DNA from: JAAFIP01 sp963775085
GTDB taxonomy: Bacteria > Pseudomonadota > Gammaproteobacteria > Burkholderiales > Burkholderiaceae_C
Length of the DNA: 64,000 nt
NCBI GenBank assembly: GCA_963775085.1
Contig: CAVZHO010000008.1
Location: 62,001-126,000 of the forward strand
Direction of reading: 5' to 3'
In this document: positions 8,891-15,264 of the stretch, piece after piece
How positions within the stretch are numbered: the stretch's first letter is position 1
Layout of the letters: the number at the start of each line of letters is the position of its first letter
Made by a program: the position numbers and the translations under genes
The notes under the pieces: generated by a model
Told to the model about the DNA's origin: nothing
Databases searched by the model: none
What the model saw: the letters and a program-made list of their open reading frames with translations, nothing else

Positions 8891-9651
8891 AAAAGCTGAT
8901 TGCAGGCAACTGGAAGATGAACGGCAGCCTGGCTGCCAACCAGGCCTTGCTGGAGGCCATTGCGTCTGGCATGGGCACGCCAAGCTGCGATGTGGCGGTC
9001 TGCGTGCCTGCGCCCTATTTAGCGCAAATAAATGCGCTGATTACGGCGGTAGTCCCTGTAGGCAGGACATTTCCAGCTATTGAATTAGGAGCGCAAGACA
9101 TCTCGGTGCACGCCAGCGGCGCGTACACCGGGGAGGTCTCTGGGCCCATGCTCAGGGAGTTCGGTGTGCGTTACGCCATCGTCGGCCATTCCGAGCGCCG
9201 CCAGTACCATGGCGAGAGCGATGCTACCGTGTCGCTCAAGGCCAAGGCCGCTTTGGCGGCTGGCATTACGCCCATCGTCTGTGTCGGCGAGAGCCTGGCC
9301 GAGCGCGAGGCTGGCAAAACCGAAGAAGTCGTCAAGCGCCAACTGGCCGCCGTCATCCACGACAACGGCCATTGCATCAGCGAAATTGTGGTGGCCTACG
9401 AGCCGGTGTGGGCGATAGGCACAGGCAAAACCGCCACGCCCGAGATGGCGCAAGCCGTGCACGCCGTATTGCGTGCGCAGCTTAAAGCGGCATCGACCCA
9501 CCCCGAGCGGGTCAGAATTTTGTACGGCGGCAGCATGAATGCTGCCAACGCTGCCGAATTAATGCTGCAGCCTGACATTGATGGTGGCCTGATTGGCGGG
9601 GCATCGCTGAAAGCTGTAGATTTTTTAAAGATTATTGCTGCGGCCCATTAA
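8887..9651 (+). CDS. tpiA: Triosephosphate isomerase carrying an in-frame C30 insertion
   Basis: Interconverts dihydroxyacetone phosphate and glyceraldehyde 3-phosphate in glycolysis and gluconeogenesis. The 254-residue protein keeps the catalytic set: Lys10 in GNWKMNG, His101 in VGHSERR, Glu172 in AYEPVWAIGTG, and the phosphate loop LYGGSMNAANA. A C30 repeat is translated at about residues 54-68 (AVVPVGRTFPAIELGAQ). It lengthens the loop before the third beta strand by about eight residues relative to the E. coli enzyme as I remember it, and its right end forms part of the strand. The rest of the barrel looks intact, so the enzyme is probably active. Confidence 0.96.
   Translation: MKKLIAGNWKMNGSLAANQALLEAIASGMGTPSCDVAVCVPAPYLAQINALITAVVPVGRTFPAIELGAQDISVHASGAYTGEVSGPMLREFGVRYAIVGHSERRQYHGESDATVSLKAKAALAAGITPIVCVGESLAEREAGKTEEVVKRQLAAVIHDNGHCISEIVVAYEPVWAIGTGKTATPEMAQAVHAVLRAQLKAASTHPERVRILYGGSMNAANAAELMLQPDIDGGLIGGASLKAVDFLKIIAAAH
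9047..9090 (+). repeat. C30 repeat copy 5, inside tpiA
   Basis: GTAGTCC, nine bases and GGAC are exact. The right part is diverged (ATTTCCAGCTATTGAATTAGG). It is read as VVPVGRTFPAIEL, the same frame as copies 1 and 2, and the stop position is TTT. Confidence 0.75.
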
Positions 9652-9657
9652 AATTAA

Positions 9658-9690
9658 GCGTAAGCAGCTATAAAATAGATAGTAATTTAA
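9658..9690 (+). repeat. C30 repeat copy 6, partial, after tpiA
   Basis: Only the right half is recognisable: GCGTAAGCAGCTATAAAAT then AGATAGTAATTTAA. It begins 7 bp after the tpiA stop. The TAA is kept. Confidence 0.65.
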
Positions 9691-9720
9691 ACGTTAAGAA
9701 CTGAAGTTCAGGAGTAGAAG

Positions 9721-10155
9721 ATGCAAGTTTTATCCACCGTATTATTGGCACTGCAAATGCTGTCGGCCCTGGTCATGATCGGTTTGATCCTGGTGCAGCA
9801 TGGCAAAGGTGCTGACATGGGCGCGGCTTTTGGCTCGGGCGGCTCGGGCAGCCTGTTTGGTGCCAGTGGCAGTGCCAACTTCATGTCGCGTGCCACAGCG
9901 GTGCTGGCGGCGGTGTTTTTTGTTTCGACGTTGGCCTTGGCCTATTTCAGCGGCGTGCGCCCCATGAGCTCGGGCTCGGTGCTGGAAAAAGCTGCCGTCG
10001 TCGCGCCTGCGGGCACGGCCTCTAGCGCCGCCTCCGGCGCAGCACCCATCCCCACTGCGGCTACGCCCGCCCCGGCAGCGGTCCCCGCCGCCGCCACGGG
10101 TGCAGCGCCCGCAGCGGTTGGCACGCCTGCCACGGCCGCATCCGCCGCCAAGTAA
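9721..10155 (+). CDS. secG: Preprotein translocase subunit SecG
   Basis: A small subunit of the SecYEG inner-membrane protein channel. The two membrane helices are visible (LSTVLLALQMLSALVMIGLILVQ and TAVLAAVFFVSTLALAYF, split by the conserved GKGADMGAAFGSGGSGSLFGASG loop). The 144-residue length includes a low-complexity Ala/Pro-rich C-terminal tail of about 60 residues, as in other Burkholderiales. GGAG lies upstream of the ATG. The neighbouring tpiA and tRNA-Leu are the usual proteobacterial arrangement. Confidence 0.95.
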   Translation: MQVLSTVLLALQMLSALVMIGLILVQHGKGADMGAAFGSGGSGSLFGASGSANFMSRATAVLAAVFFVSTLALAYFSGVRPMSSGSVLEKAAVVAPAGTASSAASGAAPIPTAATPAPAAVPAAATGAAPAAVGTPATAASAAK

Positions 10156-10188
10156 GCCTTTTTGCTCAGGTGCGCGGGCCCTGGGCGC

Positions 10189-10233
10189 AAGCCGGTTTCT
10201 TAAGTGTGCGCTAGGGCGTAAACCGGGCTTTTT
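10189..10233 (+). terminator. Putative terminator after secG
   Basis: AAGCCGGTTT pairs with AAACCGGGCTT with a single bulged G, and is followed by a short T run. The loop is long (about 21 nt), which makes this weaker than the rpsO terminator. Confidence 0.55.
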
Positions 10234-10295
10234 CAGGGTAAACTCTAGGGCTGTTCAGGCAGGCAATTTCCTCATGCGCTTGAACAGGTAAAAAA

Positions 10296-10380
10296 GCCGT
10301 CGTGGTGGAATTGGTAGACACGCTATCTTGAGGTGGTAGTGGCGAAAGCTGTGCGAGTTCGAGTCTCGCCGTCGGCACCA
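10296..10380 (+). tRNA. tRNA-Leu (anticodon GAG)
   Basis: An 85-nt gene with encoded CCA. The anticodon stem CTATC/GGTAG encloses the loop TTGAGGT, giving anticodon GAG. The D arm GGAATTGGTAGACA, a leucine-type long variable arm and the T arm GCGAG-TTCGAGT-CTCGC are present. The acceptor stem GCCGTCG/CGTCGGC has a T-T mismatch at the fifth pair (position 5 with 68). Confidence 0.95.
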
Positions 10381-10385
10381 ATATC

Positions 10386-10411
10386 GGGCTACCTGCCTAT
10401 GCAGGTAGCCC
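10386..10411. other. Perfect hairpin between tRNA-Leu and nuoA
   Basis: An 11-bp perfect stem (GGGCTACCTGC with GCAGGTAGCCC) around a CTAT loop starts 5 bp after the tRNA. There is no T run on either side, so it is not a classical terminator. It may be a tRNA processing or transcript-end structure. A second small hairpin, CCCGC-TATGGT-GCGGG, lies at 10430-10445 in the nuo leader. Confidence 0.7.
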
Positions 10412-10472
10412 AACAAACACAAAGAGCCTCCCGCTATGGTGCGGGTGGGAATTTAGACATTAGCCAGATGCC

Positions 10473-10832
10473 ATGAACCTCGAACAATACCTACCGATTT
10501 TGTTATTTATTCTGGTGGGCATTGGTGTCGGTATCGTTCCCCAGGCGCTGGGCTACATCCTGGGCCCCCGCAGGCCCGATGCGGCCAAAGACTCCCCCTA
10601 CGAATGCGGCTTTGAGGCCTTTGAAGATGCCCGCATGAAGTTTGACGTGCGCTACTACCTGGTAGCCATTCTGTTTATTCTTTTCGACCTGGAAATCGCC
10701 TTTCTCTTCCCCTGGGGCGCTGCCATTAAAGACATTGGCATTGTGGGCTTTTGGTCGGTCATGATTTTCCTGGGTATTCTGGTTGTAGGCTTTGTCTACG
10801 AGTGGAAAAAAGGCGCACTGGACTGGGAATGA
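10473..10832 (+). CDS. nuoA: NADH-quinone oxidoreductase subunit A
   Basis: First gene of the complex I operon. NuoA is a small membrane subunit next to the quinone-binding junction. The 119 residues contain three membrane helices (residues about 6-30, 62-85 and 92-112) and the conserved loop KDSPYECGFEAFEDARMKFDVRYYL. No good ribosome-binding site is seen before the ATG, and the leader is structured (see the hairpins at 10386-10445). Confidence 0.97.
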   Translation: MNLEQYLPILLFILVGIGVGIVPQALGYILGPRRPDAAKDSPYECGFEAFEDARMKFDVRYYLVAILFILFDLEIAFLFPWGAAIKDIGIVGFWSVMIFLGILVVGFVYEWKKGALDWE

Positions 10833-10842
10833 GGACTAAAAA

Positions 10843-11319
10843 ATGATTGAAGGTGTCTTCAAAGAAAACATTGTCACCACGTCAGCCGACGCGGTGATTA
10901 ACTGGGCCAAGACCGGCTCGCTGTGGCCCATGACCTTTGGCCTGGCCTGCTGTGCGGTGGAGATGATGCACGCCGGCGCGGCACGCTACGACCTGGATCG
11001 TTTCGGCATCGTCTTTCGCCCCAGCCCGCGCCAGTCCGATTTGATGATTGTTGCGGGTACGCTGTGCAACAAAATGGCCCCCGCCCTGCGCAAGGTGTAT
11101 GACCAGATGGCCGAGCCGCGTTGGGTGCTGTCGATGGGCTCGTGCGCCAATGGTGGTGGCTACTACCACTACAGCTACTCGGTGGTGCGCGGTTGCGACC
11201 GCATTGTGCCCGTTGATGTCTACGTGCCCGGCTGCCCGCCCACCGCTGAGGCATTGATCTACGGCATCATCCAGCTCCAACAAAAAATTCGTCGCACGCA
11301 GACGATTGCCCGCGTGTAA
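10843..11319 (+). CDS. nuoB: NADH-quinone oxidoreductase subunit B (N2 cluster)
   Basis: Carries the terminal [4Fe-4S] cluster N2, which passes electrons to ubiquinone. The ligands are visible: the adjacent Cys36-Cys37 pair in FGLACCAVEMM, Cys in LSMGSCANGGG near residue 101, and Cys in PGCPPTAEAL near 131. The 158-residue length is typical for betaproteobacteria. It starts 10 bp after nuoA. Confidence 0.98.
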   Translation: MIEGVFKENIVTTSADAVINWAKTGSLWPMTFGLACCAVEMMHAGAARYDLDRFGIVFRPSPRQSDLMIVAGTLCNKMAPALRKVYDQMAEPRWVLSMGSCANGGGYYHYSYSVVRGCDRIVPVDVYVPGCPPTAEALIYGIIQLQQKIRRTQTIARV

Positions 11320-11328
11320 GGACGGTTG

Positions 11329-11940
11329 ATGACTGCATTTGCTGTACACCCTGAAACGACCAAGGCGGCCATCGAGGCAGCACTTGGCGCGCGCGTCAAG
11401 CGCATTTCTATCGATCTGGGCGAGGTCAAAGTCCTCGTTGCGGCGGCTGACTATTTGGAGTCTGCCACACTCTTGCGCGATGCCGACGGCTGCAAGTTTG
11501 AGCAGCTCATCGACTTGTGCGGGGTCGATTATTCTGAGTACAAAGACGGCGCATACGACGGCCCGCGCTACTGCGTAGTCTCGCATTTGCTGTCGGTGTC
11601 GCTTAATCAGCGCGTGCGCCTCAAAGTGTTTGCACCGGATGACGACCTGCCAGTAGTGGCGTCGGTCAACGACATCTGGAGCTCGGCCAACTGGTTTGAG
11701 CGTGAATGCTTCGATCTGTTTGGCATCGTCTTTGAAGGCCATGACGATCTGCGCCGCATTCTCACCGACTACGGCTTTATCGGCCACCCTTTCCGCAAAG
11801 ATTTCCCCACCCACGGCCATGTCGAAATGCGCTACGACGCAGAGAAAAAACGCGTGATCTACCAACCCGTAACGATTGAGATGCGCGAAATCACCCCGCG
11901 CGTGATCCGCGAAGACAACTACGGAGGGATCAAGCCATGA
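11329..11940 (+). CDS. nuoC: NADH-quinone oxidoreductase subunit C
   Basis: A hydrophilic 30-kDa subunit of the peripheral arm. The ATG at 11329 is chosen over an in-frame TTG at 11326; AAGGA lies at the end of nuoB. The 203-residue protein has the signature FERECFDLFGIVFEGHDDLRRILTDYGF and ends GHPFRKDFPTHGHVEMRYD followed by a short tail. Its TGA overlaps an ATG (ATGA at 11937-11940) that opens the small frame crossing the nuoC-nuoD spacer. Confidence 0.97.
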   Translation: MTAFAVHPETTKAAIEAALGARVKRISIDLGEVKVLVAAADYLESATLLRDADGCKFEQLIDLCGVDYSEYKDGAYDGPRYCVVSHLLSVSLNQRVRLKVFAPDDDLPVVASVNDIWSSANWFERECFDLFGIVFEGHDDLRRILTDYGFIGHPFRKDFPTHGHVEMRYDAEKKRVIYQPVTIEMREITPRVIREDNYGGIKP

Positions 11941-12065
11941 ATGGTCGAACCTCTATTTTGAGTGCTGCGCCAGGCAAGAACACCGCAGAACTGGCTTCGC
12001 CAGGCTGCTGGTGTTGCCCCCCTAGGGGGGAGTCAGCCGTAGGCTGCTTCGGGGGAGAGCAATAG
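11937..12065 (+). CDS. 42-codon open frame bridging the nuoC-nuoD spacer
   Basis: This small frame starts with the ATGA overlap at the end of nuoC, preceded by GGAGGG at 11924-11929, and ends with TAG one base before the nuoD ATG. It reads MNGRTSILSAAPGKNTAEL and then a Cys/Pro/Gly-rich stretch that is simply the translation of a palindromic repeat. I do not recognise the product, and it is unlikely to be a functional protein. Its position suggests that ribosomes pass from nuoC through the repeat to nuoD, which would keep translation coupled. The original nuoD start may have been at this ATGA before the repeat was inserted. Confidence 0.4.
   Translation: MNGRTSILSAAPGKNTAELASPGCWCCPPRGESAVGCFGGEQ
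11973..12030. repeat. GC-rich hairpin repeat between nuoC and nuoD
   Basis: Two structures are adjacent. The first, 11973-12018, is a long imperfect hairpin (GGCAA..AACACC..GCAG..CTGGC pairing with GCCAG..CTGC..GGTGTT..TGCC around a TTC loop). The second is a perfect palindrome, CCCCCCTAGGGGGG, at 12017-12030. Other junctions of this operon are mostly tight, so a 126-bp gap here points to an inserted element. From memory, similar GC-rich units are common in Comamonadaceae genomes; I see only this copy in the window. Confidence 0.65.
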
Positions 12066-12066
12066 C

Positions 12067-13320
12067 ATGGCAGAGATTAAAAACTACACGCTCAACTTTG
12101 GCCCGCAGCATCCGGCAGCCCACGGCGTGCTGCGCCTGGTGCTCGAGCTCGACGGCGAAGTCATCCAGCGCGCCGACCCGCATATCGGCCTGTTGCACCG
12201 TGCCACCGAAAAGCTGGCCGAGAGCAAAACCTATATCCAGTCGCTGCCCTACATGGATCGTCTGGACTATGTCTCGATGATGTGCAACGAGCACGCCTAC
12301 TGTCTGGCGATTGAGAAGATGATGGGCATTGAGGTGCCCGAGCGGGCGCAGTACATCCGCGTGATGTTCAGTGAGATCACGCGGCTATTGAATCACCTGC
12401 TGTGGCTGGGCTGCCACGGCCTGGACTGCGGCGCGATGACGATCTTTTTGTACGCCTTCCGCGAGCGCGAAGACCTGTTCGATTTGTACGAAGCCGTATC
12501 CGGTGCGCGCATGCACGCCGCCTACTTTCGCCCCGGTGGTGTGTACCGCGACTTGCCTGATAGCATGCCGCAGTACAAGGTCAGCAAGATCAAAAACGCC
12601 AAGGCCTTGGCCAAGTTGAACGAAGGTCGCCAAGGCTCGGTGATCGACTTTATCGACGACTTCACCAAGCGCTTCCCTGCTTATTTGGCCGAGTACCACA
12701 CCCTGCTGACCGACAACCGCATCTGGAAGCAGCGCACGGTGGGCATCGGCGTGGTCACGCCGGAGCGCGCATTGAATTTGGGCTTTACCGGCCCGATGCT
12801 GCGCGGCTCGGGCATTGCCTGGGACCTGCGCAAGCAGCAGCCCTACGACGTGTACGGCAAGATGGACTTTGACATCCCGGTTGGCAAAACCGGCGACTGC
12901 TACGACCGCTACCTGGTGCGCATGGAAGAGATGGCGCAGAGTAACCGCATCATCAAGCAGTGCGTCGATTGGTTGCGCGTCAACCCCGGCCCGGTGATTA
13001 CCGATAACCACAAAGTGGCTGCGCCCTCGCGCGAAGGCATGAAGACCAATATGGAGGACTTGATCCACCACTTCAAGCTCTTCACCGAAGGCTTTCACGT
13101 ACCGCAAGGCGAGGCCTATGCAGCCGTAGAGCACCCCAAGGGTGAGTTTGGCATTTACATGGTGAGCGATGGGGCCAACAAGCCCTACCGCCTGAAGATT
13201 CGCGCCCCCGGTTTTGCACACTTGGCCGCGCTGGACGAAATGTCGCGCGGCCACATGATTGCCGACGCGGTGGCCGTCATTGGCACCATGGACATTGTTT
13301 TCGGAGAGATTGACCGATGA
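12067..13320 (+). CDS. nuoD: NADH-quinone oxidoreductase subunit D
   Basis: The 49-kDa subunit, related to hydrogenase large subunits, which forms the quinone-binding pocket with NuoB. The 417 residues begin with MAEIKNYTLNFGPQHPAAHGVL, containing the conserved HPAAHG, and include the family motifs SLPYMDRLDYVSMMCNEHAY and KAPGF-like IRAPGFAHLAALDEM near the end. GGGGGAGAG lies 8 bp before the ATG. The gene ends in an ATGA overlap with nuoE. Confidence 0.98.
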   Translation: MAEIKNYTLNFGPQHPAAHGVLRLVLELDGEVIQRADPHIGLLHRATEKLAESKTYIQSLPYMDRLDYVSMMCNEHAYCLAIEKMMGIEVPERAQYIRVMFSEITRLLNHLLWLGCHGLDCGAMTIFLYAFREREDLFDLYEAVSGARMHAAYFRPGGVYRDLPDSMPQYKVSKIKNAKALAKLNEGRQGSVIDFIDDFTKRFPAYLAEYHTLLTDNRIWKQRTVGIGVVTPERALNLGFTGPMLRGSGIAWDLRKQQPYDVYGKMDFDIPVGKTGDCYDRYLVRMEEMAQSNRIIKQCVDWLRVNPGPVITDNHKVAAPSREGMKTNMEDLIHHFKLFTEGFHVPQGEAYAAVEHPKGEFGIYMVSDGANKPYRLKIRAPGFAHLAALDEMSRGHMIADAVAVIGTMDIVFGEIDR

Positions 13321-13835
13321 GCGCCGTTGCAACCCACGCTTCACCGCCTTACGTGTTGTCAGAAGCAACGCGCACGCGCTTTGCCAAAGAAGTCGCCAAA
13401 TACCCTGCCGACCAAAAAGTCTCCGCTGTCATGGCCTGCCTGGCCATCGTGCAGCAGGAACTTGGCTGGGTGAGTGCACAGGCTGAACAAGCCGTGGGCG
13501 ACTACCTGGGCATGCCCGCGATTGCGGTGAAAGAAGTCACCACCTTCTACAACATGTACAACCAGCAGCCCATGGGCAAGTACAAGCTCAACGTCTGCAC
13601 CAACCTGCCTTGCCAGTTGCGTGACGGCCAAAAAGCTCTCAACCATCTGTGCAGCAAGCTCGGTGTGGAGATGGGCGGCACCACCAAAGACGGTATGTTC
13701 ACGGTGCAGCAAAGCGAATGCCTGGGAGCGTGCGCCGATTCGCCTGTGATGCTGGTGAACGATCGTTCTATGTGCAGCTTCATGAGCAATGACAAACTTG
13801 ACCAACTGATTGACGGCCTGCGGAGCGCGAAATAA
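13317..13835 (+). CDS. nuoE: NADH-quinone oxidoreductase subunit E
   Basis: The 24-kDa thioredoxin-fold subunit holding the [2Fe-2S] cluster N1a. The four ligands are visible: CTNLPC at about residues 94-99 and CLGAC at about 135-139. The length is 172 residues. The start overlaps the nuoD stop and the stop overlaps the nuoF start (TAATG), so translation is coupled through the three genes. Confidence 0.97.
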   Translation: MSAVATHASPPYVLSEATRTRFAKEVAKYPADQKVSAVMACLAIVQQELGWVSAQAEQAVGDYLGMPAIAVKEVTTFYNMYNQQPMGKYKLNVCTNLPCQLRDGQKALNHLCSKLGVEMGGTTKDGMFTVQQSECLGACADSPVMLVNDRSMCSFMSNDKLDQLIDGLRSAK

Positions 13836-15250
13836 TGAACGAGAACCAAGTCCTCGCCCAGTTTCAGGCCACAGGTGTGCAAACCTGTTTCCATGATCGC
13901 CATATCGAGCCGCAAATTTTCAAAGATTTGAACGGCAGCAATTGGCGTTTGAAAGACTACATAGCCCGTGGCGGCTATGCAGCATTGAAGAAAATTTTGG
14001 GCAAAGACGGTGCACCTGTGGCTGAAGGCGCGGTAGCGGGTCTGACACAAGACCAAGTCATTGCCACCGTCAAAGAGTCTGCCTTGCGCGGCCGTGGCGG
14101 CGCAGGTTTTCCAACGGGTCTGAAGTGGAGCTTTATGCCCCGCCAGTTCCCCGGTCAGAAGTATTTGGTGTGTAACTCGGACGAAGGCGAGCCAGGCACT
14201 TGCAAAGACCGCGACATTCTGGAGTTCAACCCGCATATCGTCATCGAAGGCATGGCGATTGCCGCCTATGCCATGGGCATCACCGTGGGCTACAACTACA
14301 TCCACGGCGAAATCTTCAAAACCTATGACCGTTTTGAAGAAGCGCTGGAAGAGGCGCGCGCCGCAGGCTTGTTGGGCGACAAAATTTTTGGCAGCAATTT
14401 CAGCTTCCAGCTGCACGCCTTTCACGGCTTTGGCGCCTACATCTGCGGCGAAGAAACGGCTCTGCTCGAATCCCTTGAGGGCAAAAAAGGCCAGCCGCGC
14501 TTCAAGCCGCCATTTCCCGCCAGCTTTGGCATGTACGGCAAGCCCACGACGATCAACAACACCGAAACCTTCGCGGCCGTGCCGTGGATCATCAATCACG
14601 GTGGCGCGGCGTATTTGGCGATTGGCAAGCCTAACAACGGCGGTACGAAGATTTACTCGGTGTCCGGTGACGTAGAGTTGCCCGGCAACTACGAGGTGCC
14701 GCTGGGCACACCGTTCAGCAAGCTGCTGGAACTCGCAGGTGGCGTGCGCAAAGGCCGCACGCTCAAAGCCGTGATCCCCGGTGGTTCGTCCTCCCCCGTG
14801 TTGCCCGCCGACATCATGATGCAGTGCACGATGGACTACGACTCGATTGCCAAAGCGGGCTCCATGCTCGGCTCGGGTGCGGTCATCGTCATGGACGACA
14901 CCCGCTGCATGGTGGAAAGCCTCAAGCGTTTGAGCTACTTCTACATGCACGAGTCCTGCGGCCAATGCACCCCCTGCCGCGAAGGCACCGGCTGGCTCTG
15001 GCGCATGGTGGACCGTATCCATACAGGGCACGGAAAACCGAGTGATTTGGACTTGCTCAACTCCGTGGCCGACAACATCCAGGGCCGCACCATCTGCGCC
15101 CTGGGCGACGCAGCCGCCATGCCGGTGCGCGCGATGATCAAGCATTTCAGGCATGAGTTTGAAGTCATGATCAATGCCGCACAGACTGCAAAGAACAAGG
15201 GCGCCGTGCAAACCGCGCCCCATGCTGTAGCCCACACCGTCACCGCGTAA
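13835..15250 (+). CDS. nuoF: NADH-quinone oxidoreductase subunit F
   Basis: The NADH-oxidising subunit with FMN and the [4Fe-4S] cluster N3. The 471 residues show the nucleotide and flavin region (LRGRGGAGFPTGLKW, NSDEGEPGTCKDRDI) and the cluster ligands ESCGQCTPCREG near residues 373-384, with a fourth Cys in TICALGDAAAMP. The gene starts within the nuoE stop codon. Confidence 0.98.
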   Translation: MNENQVLAQFQATGVQTCFHDRHIEPQIFKDLNGSNWRLKDYIARGGYAALKKILGKDGAPVAEGAVAGLTQDQVIATVKESALRGRGGAGFPTGLKWSFMPRQFPGQKYLVCNSDEGEPGTCKDRDILEFNPHIVIEGMAIAAYAMGITVGYNYIHGEIFKTYDRFEEALEEARAAGLLGDKIFGSNFSFQLHAFHGFGAYICGEETALLESLEGKKGQPRFKPPFPASFGMYGKPTTINNTETFAAVPWIINHGGAAYLAIGKPNNGGTKIYSVSGDVELPGNYEVPLGTPFSKLLELAGGVRKGRTLKAVIPGGSSSPVLPADIMMQCTMDYDSIAKAGSMLGSGAVIVMDDTRCMVESLKRLSYFYMHESCGQCTPCREGTGWLWRMVDRIHTGHGKPSDLDLLNSVADNIQGRTICALGDAAAMPVRAMIKHFRHEFEVMINAAQTAKNKGAVQTAPHAVAHTVTA

Positions 15251-15264
15251 GCCAAGAGAACAAC

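Noticed and set aside
13547..15235. A 562-codon antisense open frame over nuoE and nuoF
   Set aside because: It is a shadow of strongly biased codons in nuoF. The translation has no recognisable domains and no ribosome-binding site.
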